A DNA stretch of 64,000 nt, taken from assembly GCA_016081115.2 (NCBI GenBank), contig JABTTQ020002531.1, positions 558,001 through 622,000 of the forward strand, read 5' to 3'. The stretch comes from Rehmannia glutinosa (Eukaryota > Streptophyta > Magnoliopsida > Lamiales > Orobanchaceae). Shown piece by piece: positions 11,871 through 21,527 of this stretch (the first letter of the stretch is position 1; each line of letters opens with the position of its first letter). The translations under genes were made by a program, and so were the position numbers. Under the pieces are notes generated by a model. It ran no database searches and was not told the DNA's origin. It saw nothing but the letters and a program-made list of their open reading frames with translations.

Positions 11871-11881
11871 GAGTTTGGCTT

Positions 11882-12164
11882 CACATTAAAGAAATGGAGG
11901 CACTATCTCTAAAGAGCAACATTCACAGTTTTCACAAATCACAAGAGTCTAAAGTATCTATTCTCTCAGAAAGATCTCAATTTGAGGCAACAGAGATGGA
12001 TGGAGTTATTCGAGGACTGTCACTTTGATATTTAATACCATCCAGGGAAAGCTAACGTAGTAGCTGACGCCTTGATCAAAAAAGCAAGTTTAGCCAGACT
12101 AATTATTCAAGAGTGGAAATCATTAGAATAGCTGAGCAATTGGAACCCAATGAAAACCAATACT
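11882..12164 (+). pseudogene. Gypsy RNase H fragment
   Basis: Reading + gives LKKWRHYL at the start, HKSLKYLFSQKDLNLRQQR at about 11949-12000, and YHPGKANVVADAL at about 12038-12073, the end of Tekay RNase H (YHPGKANVVADALSRK). An in-frame stop replaces the residue before YHPG. The frame continues across the copy A target site into 20016, where the inter-domain linker and integrase begin. Confidence 0.85.
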
Positions 12165-12922
12165 CAGATTGTTTGATACATGTTTTTATCTTAATTTTGA
12201 TGATTTTATTTTTACACCAAAACAATATTTTTAATTGTTGTCCAAATACTCCTAAATGATTTCAAATGGTTTCAATATTTTCCGGAGTATTTCATCAAGT
12301 TTATTTTCGACTATATTGGACAATGCTTTTAATGTTTCTATGTCAAAGTTTTTTTTATCCAAACTATGTTTCTAAATGTTGTCCTAATACTTCCGATCGA
12401 CTTAAAATATTTTTACTATTTTTCGGAGTATTTTTTGGAGTTTATTTTCGATAAAAAAATTGACAACACATTTGTTTCAGCTCAACCGGTCGCCCTATAG
12501 GGCAACCCGCAGTACAAGAGTATATTAAAACAGAATTTGAGCCTGGAGTGAAAAAGCAGGTCGGACTGTCGCCGGGCGTCGGCGGTCGCCAGTGCGGCGA
12601 CCGGTGCCCGCAAGTTTTTTTTTTTGTGAAAAGAAACTCGTTCTTCGTTTTCCCTTGGACATGGACGGTTGAGGCATGGGGTGACGGTCGAACCCCACGT
12701 CGACCGGTCGCCTGTAAATTTGTGATACGTTTATTTCAAACTCTATTTCTGCGACCTCTGGTCGCCATCTATCTTTTGACAACAAAATTCGACCGTTTGA
12801 CAATGAGACAAACTTTCCTTAAAATATGGGATTGATTTCTATGACTATATTCTTGATTTTCATTGTATTTTTCTGTAGATTTTCAATCCCCAAGAGGAGC
12901 CTATGCTTGATCAATCATCTCC

Positions 12923-12930
12923 TATAAATA
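12923..12930 (+). promoter_or_regulatory. TATA box of copy A 5' LTR
   Basis: TATAAATA in the context CTCCTATAAATA. The same box is found at 19305-19312, 50833-50840 and 57239-57246 in the other plus-strand LTRs, always about 240 bp before the first hairpin. It places transcription start near 12955, so U3 would be about 790 bp. Confidence 0.7.
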
Positions 12931-13168
12931 ATGGAAGTTTTGGAGCAACCAAGTGAACCATCGAGATACAACACAACAAGATACACTTCAAGTAAACACT
13001 TGTTCTTCATTGTCATTATTTTTGTTGTAATTTTGCCTAGCTTATCACTTTCACATCCTTGAGGTCTAGGCTATTCTTGATTACACTTTGCACTCATATT
13101 GTAATATTCATTATTGAGTTGTAATCTTGATTTTTGGTCATCATTCAACACAAGACATCATTGTGAGT

Positions 13169-13379
13169 ATTCTTGTGGTAAGAATACACTTGGGTGATCT
13201 AGGTGATAGGTGTGTCAAGAGTGTGGTGCTCTTGAGGTGTTGAAGAATTTGGTATTCTTCAAGATTGAAGATTGTGGTGATCTTCAAAGGTGCCGTTGAA
13301 GGAAGATTGTGGTAATCTTCAAAGGGAGATTGTGGTAATCTCCAAAGGTGGTGTTGAAGAAGAGTGTGGTGCTATTCAA
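13169..13379 (+). other. Hairpin array in 5' LTR of copy A
   Basis: Seven short inverted repeats in a row, nearly all with loop GTGGT. Unit 1 is GTATTCTT-GTGGT-AAGAATAC (13169-13189). Unit 2 is TCAAGAGT-GTGGT-GCTCTTGA. Unit 3 is GAAGAAT-TTGGT-ATTCTTC. Units 4 to 6 are GAAGATT/GGAGATT stems. Unit 7 is GAAGAGT-GTGGT-GCTATTC with one mismatch. Stems differ in sequence yet stay paired, which points to RNA structure rather than simple tandem duplication. The array lies between the presumed transcription start and the primer site, hence in the leader RNA. Confidence 0.85.
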
Positions 13380-13640
13380 GGTGTTGTAAGTTGAGTTTGT
13401 ATTAATTTTGGTAATTAATAAAATTCTTTTTCTTTTTGAAATCCATCCCGGATATACTGGGGTGGTAGAGGATTAGGCCCTAGGTGGGTTGAACCTCTAT
13501 AAATCGACGTGTGTTGTTTACATTCCGCACCTTTGTTATTCTCTTTGAGCTTTCGGTTTGAAAAAGAGGGCGTAATCGAAAAGATGGAGATAATCTATTC
13601 ACCCCCCCTCTAGATTATCGTAGCCGCTTGGACTTACAAG

Positions 13641-13653
13641 TGGTATCAGAGCC
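13641..13653 (+). other. Primer-binding site, initiator tRNA-Met
   Basis: TGGTATCAGAGCC, two bases after the LTR end, is the standard complement of the 3' end of plant initiator methionine tRNA used by copia elements. Confidence 0.92.
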
Positions 13654-13654
13654 A

Positions 13655-14995
13655 AACTCTTTGGCAAGCTCGTTTCACATCGCAAGTGAAGATGAACGAT
13701 CGTCGGCTACGAATAAAGCTCATCTTACCGGCACCTCCACCACCAAGCCACCACTATTTGATTCCAAAAATTTTATTTTTTGCAAAGAAAGAATGGAATG
13801 TTATCTACAAGGTTGTGGGTTCGATATTTGGAACATCATCATCAATGGAGAATCCATTCCAATGAAAGACACACCATACACCTCCAAAGCTCTCAAGGAG
13901 CTCAATGATGAAGAAAAGAAAACCATCTCCTTAAATGGTAAAGCTCTCAATATTTTGTATTGTTCACTTACTAATTTGGAATATGAACATATTGTAGGAA
14001 TTCGACCGGCTCATGAAGTATGGCAAAAATTAGAAGTCATTCATGAAGTATATGCAAATGAAAGGAGTCAAACAAAAGCATCTACTTCTCAAAGGGATAC
14101 AATGTCAAATATAAGGAACAAGCCTCTTACAACTTCCAACTATGAAGAAGTTGAACATTGTCTTATGGGCATCAAAGAAGAAAAAGAGGTATGTCTTAAA
14201 CCTTCTACTTCTTATGATATTATCATTCAAAATGATTATAGTGATTTACAAAATGATTTTGATGATTTTCAAAATGAATTCCAAGACTTACTTGTTAAAT
14301 ACAAAAACTTGAAAAAGGAATTCAATGTTTTGAAAAATGAAAAGGATAATTTATTTACTTCCTATGAATCACTATCATGTGCTCACACCACCACACTTGA
14401 CAAAGTTAGAAACCTTGAAAAAGAAAATAGTACTCTTTTTGAGGATATTAATTGCATGAAAAAGGATTTCTCTAAATCCAACTTGAGTACCGATGAAATT
14501 ATTGATTGTTGTGATAATTCGAAACTAGAACTTGATCATAAGTTTAATGTTGTCAATCATATGAAAAATCAAGTCTCTAAGCATGTTGGTCATTATGCTC
14601 CTAGAATTATTACTTGCTTTTATTGCGGTAAAAAGGGTCATACGGTAAAAACTTGTCGGGCTAGAAATAGCTCTAATTATTGTTGGAGACCTAAAAGTCT
14701 CAAAGCTAATCCTAAAGGACCCAAGCACTTGAGGGTACCACAAAATAATATTTTATTAGGTACCCGGTGAAATAATAATCGGAGAAAATTCATACCGCCA
14801 AGAAGACATCAAATGACCAATTCATTTGATCAAAGGATAAAACATTTTCAACAAAGCCAATTTCCAAGAAGAAGAGACTATCAACAATGGGAATGACAAA
14901 AATCTTGGAAATGGAATAATCAAAGGAGCCATCATCAACAAAGTGACTTCTCAAAGGGAAGATATCATCAACAATGGGAACGGCACAACCCATGG
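13655..14995 (+). pseudogene. gag of copy A, SIRE-like, open to 14770 then broken
   Basis: A frame is open from the primer site to a TGA at 14768-14770. After a variable leader it reads LFDSKNFIFCKERMECYLQ, then FDIWNIIINGESIP, LNDEEKKTISLNGKALNIL and EVWQKLEVIHEVYANERSQ: the SIRE capsid pattern. A coiled-coil region rich in K, E, N and L (about 14230-14480) and the CCHC knuckle CFYCGKKGHTVKTC (about 14617-14658) follow. Past the stop the frame continues as an R/W/Q-rich tail with PWK and SWKW repeats and more stops to 14995, so the ancestral protein was longer. The first in-frame ATG is at about 13793; an earlier non-ATG or spliced start cannot be excluded. Confidence 0.85.
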
Positions 14996-15299
14996 AAATA
15001 GCATAATTGGTAACCCGTATCTCCCTAGTTAAATATGCATTTTATTTTGTTATTATGCATGTTTTTATTTGTGCCTATATTGCAAATGAGTTTTCATAAT
15101 TTTAAAATTAAGGTCCTCAACAAATATTTGTGTTTTTAAAATCCCTTGAAAATGAGACCTTACATGTTGCTTTTAAACTCTTATGATATTTTATAGCATA
15201 AGCATAATTTTTGTGGTATCTCTTATTACTTGCCTACAATTGCGCTATTATATCTTGTGCAATTTGTTTAAGAGTTGTGTAGGTTATATATCTCATCAA
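14996..15299 (+). other. Spacer between gag and RT scrap of copy A
   Basis: AT-rich sequence shared with 53030-53340 of copy B and, inverted, with about 10350-10545 of copy C. No frame or motif is recognised. Confidence 0.5.
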
Positions 15300-15500
15300 G
15301 AGTCTTAAACCATCGAGGTATGTTCACTCGTATTTGTCTTAGAACTCGATATTATGTTTATACTCATGTCTTTCAAAATATTTCATCTCAACCCCTTAAG
15401 TGCCCCTAAATGATTTTGTAAATTTTTCTTAAAAGGGCACTACTCGCTAAATCTTGTTTTTCTCGTATATGTGTTTTCACGAGACTCATATTTGTTGGAT
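15300..15500 (+). pseudogene. Reverse transcriptase end scrap in copy A
   Basis: The text CGAGGTATGTTCACTCG at about 15315, TCGATATTATG at about 15347 and TTAAAAGGGCACTA at about 15430 line up with the RT-end remnants of copies B (53370-53510) and C (inverted, 10000-10200). In copy C these correspond to the RGM, RLDI and FLKGT blocks of copia RT. Only these traces remain, which shows that ORF2 lies downstream of where pol used to be. Confidence 0.5.
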
Positions 15501-15826
15501 TTAGTCCATAATTATCCTTTTGCAAAGTTTTAAAACTTTTGGGGTGAAAAATTGAATTTTGGAACTTCGGAAATGAAATTGATCAAATCGGTACCTAGGA
15601 GCGGTGCCGTCACCCACCCGATGTCATGACCCGTCGACCGGTCGGTAGGGTAAAAACAAACGGGCCGGTGTCTTTATTTTTGAAACAGGGGCTATTTCTC
15701 TTCATTTCATCTCTTAAAATTTTCGAACCCTAACTCTACTCTTCTCCAAAATTCTCTCAAAATATCCCAAATTCTCACAAAGTATTCAATCCTTGAGCTT
15801 ATAATACTCAAATTCATCTCTTTTTC

Positions 15827-17227
15827 ATGGCACCCCGTCAATTCACCGGACGAAATCCTCAAAAGAGGAGAAGAAAGCAAAGGGGAGAATCTTCCTCCAA
15901 CCCCCAACAAGATGATATTCCACAAGGAGATAATCAAAACCGGCTTACGGAAGAGGAGATTGTCGAATTAAGAGTCGGGATTTCAAAGTCGAACATTCAT
16001 TGGGACTCTAGTAAGTTATCACTTCTTTACGAGCCTCCCTCTAGAGTTAATAGATTTCGATTTCTAAATAAACTTGCGGAGGAGCACTATGAAAACATTG
16101 GGTTGAACGACAAGAAAATTGCGTGCACTCGTATGGTTTGATTTTTAGCATTTTATGATGAATTTCCGGAAATTAGGGCTTATTTTGAAATTCAAGGTTG
16201 GGTTTCATTATGGGATAATCTGTGTTTGCATTATGATGACAAGCTTATAAAACTTTTTTATGCAAATATGTGGATTGTTGATGCTACGGTAGATAATCTG
16301 TTGGAACTTCACACATTTGTATTAGGTAGGTATTTTTCATGGACATTGGCCGATATTTGTAATCATTTTAATGTGCCGAATGATGGAGTGGTTAATGTGG
16401 ATTGCACTCATTGGGATGATAATATTTTCGGTGTTTCACTAGATGAGGTGAAAACCTTTTTAGGAGTGTATCCCGAAGTGACATACTCGACAATGCCGCC
16501 AAATTATCGGATTATATCTATTATTTGCTCCTATTGTGTTTGTGGAAAAGAAGTAAAATTTCCGAGTAATCTCGAACTCTTTCTCACCTATAAGATTATT
16601 CGAGGAGAAAGAGTAAATTACGGGGCAATTTTTGTGTATTGTTTGTCGGAATCAAGAAGGCTTACTAAGAAAAAATATACCTTGGGAAATTTGATTTGCC
16701 GACTATTATACTTATCGGGATACCCGGAAAATGAGATGAACACCGAAATTCGTCACAATGACTTTGATAATGCCAACATTCTACAAATGGTAAGAATGCG
16801 ACAACATTTACCACGGGTTCCCACCAAAGCCGCTAGGGGACGTGCCCGACATCAACAACAACCTCGGGATGATTTCTTTAATGACAATGAGGTTGAAAAT
16901 ATCGGAAGAGGTAATGTTGATGAGGAAGAAGAGAATGTGGGGAATGAAGAGGAGGAACAAGAAGTTGGGGAGAAAGAAAATGAGGAAGAACACTTCAATG
17001 AAAGAAATGAGGAAGAAGATGAAAACGAGCCGGATGTTGAAGATTTAAGTCTCAAAGAGAGAATGGACAAAGTGGAAAGAGATACATTTAGAGATGTTGC
17101 TTCTCTTAGAAAAGAGCTCCGGATTGTGAAGAAAGAAAATTCTAGTTTGAAAAAGTCCATCGGCAAATTGAAGAAATTCATCAAAGATCTTATCCCCGGA
17201 TCTTGCTTCTCTTCGGATGAGGATTGA
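15827..17227 (+). pseudogene. ORF2 of copy A: plant-transposon-protein-type protein, one in-frame stop
   Basis: ATG at 15827 opens a 467-codon frame ending TGA at 17227, with a single internal TGA at 16139-16141. Copy B has CGT (Arg) there, so a CGA to TGA change is likely. The N-terminus is basic (KRRRKQRG, residues 15-22). The core at about residues 110-320 holds LIKLFYANMWIVD, FSWTLADICNHFNV, EVKTFLGVYPEV and NYGAIFVYCL. This pattern (FYAN ... F/W-TP/LxDI) is that of the 'putative plant transposon protein' family, known only from plant mobile elements. An acidic low-complexity stretch (residues about 360-410), a coiled coil and the tail GKLKKFIKDLIPGSCFSSDE follow. It sits in the env-like position of SIRE elements. 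Function unknown; I see no signal peptide or membrane segment. Confidence 0.75.
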
Positions 17228-18505
17228 TGTCCCCACCCTTTTATTATCTTAGCATTTTCTTTTGTTCATGTTGTTTTGTATTTCTATGAACTTTCCTGTA
17301 AAACTCTAAATTGCACTAATGGATTTGCTTGTTTTCTTGAAAGGATTAAAATAGCAAGTTAAAAATGGCTTGTGGATGATCATGATATTGATGGAGTAAT
17401 TGATGGTAAAAATACTCTAGTTTGGCATAGTTTGTTGTTGGTATAAAGTACTTGATGGTAAAAGTGCTTCTTTTAATTTTTGCTTAAATGCATTTGAGAT
17501 GTCTTGATTATTTTGTTTAGATGAATAATTTGGGACATTTGTAATGTCTAATATGCATTGTTTGATGCTTGACATGTATTACTTGTTGGATCCTTAATTT
17601 TTGCTTGATGGCATTGGTAATGCCTTGATTCTTTTTGGCTAAAATTATCTCAATTGGGTCGAACTCTTGAGAATTTATTTTGTTTTGAGCCTTTTTTTTT
17701 TTTTTTTTGATGGACAAATGTTGAAAAATTGATTTTGGGTGATGATATGAAAAACTTGGCTTAAACTCTTTTGCAAGGGCTATATACACCTTCTTTAAAC
17801 GTTGACGCCCGCCAAGTGTTCGATATATTGCTTCAATGAAAAACTCATCACCTACATGATTCTCTTATTTTTAAATGTCTTAAATTCTTATTGAGATCAT
17901 GTTTTTGGCTAACAAATGAGCTTATGGTTTTCTTATGATACATCTCTCCCATTTTTTTTGGATTCTAAGCTTAATTCTTTCAATGGTTGATAAATCGTAC
18001 TATTGGCGCTCTTTGATAAACTTGTATGATGTTTTTATCATCCTAACATTCTTTTTGATGATTCCAAAGGGGGAGAAACAGGAAAATGGCTCATTAGCTC
18101 AAAGAAGCTAGTAAAAGCTTGTTATAAAAGCTATAGGCTATGGCTCTTAAAAGCCATAAGTTGTGAATTATTATTAGTCCAATTATTGCTTGATGGACTA
18201 ATATACTTGTCTAAAGATGATTTACTTGTCTAATGATGTTTTGTTGACAGGGGGAGCTTATAAGCTCTTGAACTATGTAAAAGCTAAGCTTTTAGCTTAT
18301 GGATAATTGCTTTTACATTATTTTTAATATGCTTGTTGATAGGGGGAGATTGTGCTTATTATTGAATATATTTACTCCCTTACTTGGTTGCTTATGTATT
18401 TTGTAAATTTTGGTTGCTTCCAAACGGTTAAATGTTTTTACCGGAAAATTGTTTTTAAAATTGTCCTTCTAATATTTCTAAAAATTATCGTGGTTTGTAA
18501 TCATC
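17228..18505 (+). other. 3' non-coding region of copy A with repeated purine tracts
   Basis: No gene seen. Purine tracts of the form GGGGGAG occur at about 18069, 18250, 18342 and at the true polypurine tract 18511, each followed by short palindromic AGCTTATAAGCT-like stretches. The sentence TTGATGATTCCAAAGGGGG at about 18055 is characteristic of SIRE/Maximus elements. Copy B has the same set at about 56023, 56186, 56280 and 56449. Confidence 0.65.
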
Positions 18506-18519
18506 AAAAAGGGGGAGAT
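18506..18519 (+). other. Polypurine tract of copy A
   Basis: AAAAAGGGGGAGAT immediately before TGTTTGATACATG of the 3' LTR. Copy B has AAAAAGGGGGAGAC at 56444-56457. Confidence 0.9.
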
Positions 18520-20015
18520 TGTTTGATACATGTTTTTATCTTAATTTTGATGATTTTATTTCTACACCAAAACAATATTTTTAATTGTTGTCCAAATACT
18601 CCTAAATGATTTCAAATGGTTTCACTATTTTCCGGAGTATTTCATCAAGTTTATTTTCGACTATATTGGACAATGCTTTTAATGTTTCTATGTCAAAGTT
18701 TTTTTATCGAAACTATGTTTCTAAATGTTGTCCTAATACTTGCGATCGACTTAAAATGTTTTTACTATTTTTCGGAGTATTTTTTGGAGTTTATTTTCGA
18801 TAAAAAATTGGACAACACATTTGTTTCAGGCTCAACCGGTCGCCCTATAGGGCAACCCGTACCTGAAGAGTACATTGAAACAGAATTTGAGCACTGGAGT
18901 GAAAAAAGCAGTCGGTCGGCCAGGCCGCCCCGGGCGTCAACAGTCTGATCGACCGGTCGCCAGGTGTGCGTGGTGTGCCTGCAAGTTTTTTTTCTTTTGT
19001 GAAACAGAAACTCGTTCTTTTTTTTTTCCTTGGACATGGACCGGTTGAGGCATGGGGTGACCGGTCGAACCCCACGTCGGCCGGTCGCCTGTGTAAATTT
19101 GTGATACGTTTATTTCAAACTCTATTTACGTGCGACCGGTCGCTCTATCTATCTTTGACATGACAAAATTCGACCGTTTGACAAAGACACAAACTTTCGT
19201 TAAAATGTGGGATTGATTTCTAACAGCTATATTCTTGATTTTCATTGTATTTTTCTGTAGATTTTCAATCCCCAAGAGGAGCCTATGCTTGATCAATCAT
19301 CTCCTATAAATAGAGGAAGTTTTGGAGCAACCAAGTGAACCATTGAGATACAACACAACAAGATACACTTCAAGCAAACACTTGTTCTTCATTGTCATTA
19401 TTCTTGTTGTAATTTTGCCTAGCTTATCACTTTCACATCCTTGAGGTCTAGGCTATTCTTGATTACACTTTGCACTCATATTGTAATATTCATTATTGAG
19501 TTGTAATCTTGATTTTTGGTCATCATTCAACACAAGACATCCTTGTTAGTATTCTTGTGATAAGAATAAACTTGGGTGATCTAGGTGATAGGTGTGTCAA
19601 GAGTGTGGTGCTCTTGAGGTGTTGAAGAATTTGGTATTCTTCAAGATTGAAGATTGTGGTGATCTTCAAAGGTGCCGTTGAAGGAAGATTGTGGTAATCT
19701 TCAAAGGGAGATTGTGGTAATCTCCAAAGGTGGTGTTGAAGAAGAGTGTGGTGCTATTCAAGGTGTTGTAAGTTGAGTTTGTATTAATTTTTAATTAATA
19801 AAATTCTTTTTCTTTTGAAATCCATCCGGATATCTTGGGGTGGTAGAGGATTAGGCCCTAGGTGGGTTGAACCTCTATAAATCGACGTGTGTTGTTTACA
19901 TTCTGCACCTTTGTTATTATCTTTGAGCTTTCGGTTCGAAAAAGAGGGCGTAATCGAAAAGATGGAGATAATCTATTCACTCCCCTCTAGATTATCGTAG
20001 CCACTTGGACTTACA
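18520..20015 (+). repeat. 3' LTR of copy A (1,496 bp)
   Basis: Same ends as the 5' LTR. TATA box at 19305-19312; hairpin array at 19549-19759, in which unit 1 has decayed (loop GTGAT, last stem base changed). Exact CGACCGGTCG palindromes at 18950 and 19133. Followed by target repeat CAGAT at 20016-20020. Confidence 0.9.
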
Positions 20016-20906
20016 CAGATTTCATGTGCTAACATTTCGGTTAAACCCAATCTGTTGGACGTAATCAAAAAGAAAAAGAGATAGATGTGCATCTTGAAGC
20101 TAAAGAGAAGATACTTAAAGGAGAGAGACCAGAATTCTCGATACCCAAAGATGGGATTATTAGATTCAGAAATCGAGTTTGTGTCTTAGAATGATGAGCG
20201 GATCGAAATAGAATCCTAGCGGAGGCACACCGCTTGAAGTACACTATACATCCTGGAGGAAACAATATGTATAAGGACTTGAAATGGAATTATTGGTGGT
20301 AAACATGAAGAACCGGTAGTGGAGTTCGTTGCGAGATGTTTGACTTGTCAATGAGTAAAAGCGAGAACACCAACGACCATCTAGTTTTACACCGGTAGTT
20401 GAGGATTCGAGTAGAAATGGGAACACATAACGATGGACTTCGTGATGGACCTACCAAGGACCAGAAGAGGCCATGATGCTATATGGGTAGTCGTAGACCG
20501 ACTCACGAAATCTGCACACTTCTTACCCATCAAGAAGATTGACAGCTTGCAGAAACTCGCGCATAATTATATCCTAGAGATCATTCGACTACATGGAGTG
20601 CCAGTCGACATAGTATCAAACAGAGATCCAAGGTTTGTCTCCAGATTTTGGAAGTGCTTGCACGAGGAATTGGGTACCTCACTGAGTTTCAGCACAGCGG
20701 CACACCCACAAACTAATGGACAGTATGAGCAAACGATTCGAACCCTGGAAGATATGTTTCGAGCCTGCACGTTGGATTTCCAAGGAAGTTGGGATTTGCA
20801 CTTACCGTTGGCCGAGTTTGCCAATAATAACAGCTATCAGGCCACGATTGGGATGGCACCCTACGAGGCACTATATGGGCGAAAGTGTAGATCCCCACTA
20901 CACTAG
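20016..20906 (+). pseudogene. Tekay/Del integrase, frame broken upstream of an open core
   Basis: After the insertion point the linker reads EFSIPKDGIIRFRNRVCV (about 20128-20185) and LKYTIHPGGNNMYKDLKW (about 20232-20287), the start of the HHCC zinc domain, with stops and shifts after it. From 20433 a 157-codon frame is open: MDFVMDLPRTRRGHDAIW, then DRLTKSAHFLPI, VSNRDPRF, and AAHPQTNGQYEQTIRTLED. These hold the D, D and E of the catalytic triad; NRDPRF replaces the usual SDRDPRF, and the family's usual TDGQSER reads TNGQYEQ. It ends LYGRKCRSPLH. Integration activity is not expected. Confidence 0.88.
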
Positions 20907-20984
20907 GAGATTCATGACCAATGGACTCCAAAAGAGAAACGAAAGCCTCCCTCGATTCCTAAAGTTGACTTAGATCAGGAGGCC

Positions 20985-21524
20985 ATGGAGAATGTCAAAC
21001 TGATCAAAAAGCGGATCCGCATGGTTCAGAGTCGCCAAAAGAGTTACGCGGACAAGAGGAGAAAGGATTTGGAATTTGAAGTCGGAGATGAAGTATTTCT
21101 CAGACTCTCGCTGCGGAAAGGATTGATCAATCCGAAGAAAGGAGGCAAGTTGTGTCCAAGATATGTTGGACCTTACAAGATTTTGCAGAGGATTGGAAAG
21201 TTAGCCTACCGACTCGAGTTACCAACACAGTATGCGAGAATGCACAACATATTCCACGTCTCGAGATTGAAGAAGTATCGACCGGATCACGAACATATCA
21301 TCACTCATGATACTCCACCTGCTTTGGAAAACTTATCCAACACCGAGAAGCCAATCCGGATTATTGGCCGCGAATCGTCGATTTGCGTAAGAGAGAGATT
21401 TCGATGGTCAAAGTGGTGTGGCAGAACCACAACCAAGATGAAGATGCAACGTGGGAGATGGAAGAAGACATGAGGAATCAATATCTGAAGAGAATTTGGG
21501 GACCAAATTCTTTTAAGAAAGGGA
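20985..21524 (+). pseudogene. Integrase C-terminal and chromodomain-like end of Tekay element
   Basis: In frame from 20985: MVQSRQKSYADKRRKDLEF, VGDEVFLRLSLRKG, YVGPYKILQRIGKLAYRLEL and HNIFHVSRLKKY, the GPY/F module of gypsy integrases. Near 21385 a frameshift moves the reading to VKVVWQNHNQDEDATWEME then EDMRNQYLKRI. That is the chromodomain-like W..H...EATWE..E end seen in Tekay, which in the family steers insertion to heterochromatin. The stop of the true frame lies close to the polypurine tract at about 21530. Confidence 0.88.
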
Positions 21525-21527
21525 GGG
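21514..21527 (+). other. Polypurine tract of Tekay element
   Basis: TAAGAAAGGGAGGG directly before TGTGAAGCCC. It marks the LTR start. Confidence 0.8.

Larger units (their letters stand above)
5670..11881 (-). mobile_element. SIRE-like copia element copy C, inverted, 5' end lost
   Basis: Reads on the minus strand: truncated at its primer-binding site (11881), then gag (about 11870-10550), a reverse-transcriptase-end scrap (about 10345-10000), a larger decayed pol piece (9680-8759), a non-coding 3' region with purine tracts, the polypurine tract and one LTR (7179-5670). It is the same family as 12170-20015 and 50060-57961. It lacks the second ORF of those copies but keeps more pol. The 5' LTR is absent: homology to the other copies stops four bases into the primer-binding site, and Tekay sequence follows at once. 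No target duplication can be identified. Confidence 0.85.
12170..13638 (+). repeat. 5' LTR of copy A (1,469 bp)
   Basis: Begins TGTTTGATACATG and ends CTTGGACTTACA, as does the 3' LTR. Contains the palindrome block with CCCTATAGGGC (about 12491-12501) and CGACCGGTCG (12701-12710), a TATA box and the hairpin array. Several small differences from the 3' LTR show that it is not a very recent insertion. Confidence 0.9.
12170..20015 (+). mobile_element. SIRE-like non-autonomous copia element copy A, complete, 7,846 bp
   Basis: Both LTRs are present (12170-13638 and 18520-20015) and are flanked by the direct repeat CAGAT (12165-12169 and 20016-20020). Inside, in order: methionine-tRNA primer site, gag with a CCHC knuckle, a short reverse-transcriptase-end scrap, ORF2 of the plant-transposon-protein type, a 1.3-kb 3' region with four GGGGGAG purine tracts, and the polypurine tract. 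Protease, integrase and nearly all of RT are missing, so movement would need proteins from a full relative. It landed in the RNase H to integrase linker of a Tekay element. Confidence 0.92.

Noticed and set aside
13169..13379. CRISPR-like spaced repeats
   Set aside because: The repeated GTGGT loops with flanking arms are self-complementary units of uneven spacing inside an LTR of a plant retroelement; there are no constant repeats with unique spacers and no cas genes.
16808..17184. Minus-strand frames rich in S and F
   Set aside because: Antisense of the acidic, coiled-coil part of ORF2 in copy A.
20716..20973. 85-codon frame overlapping integrase
   Set aside because: Shifted frame of the Tekay integrase core; the conserved motifs are in the other frame.
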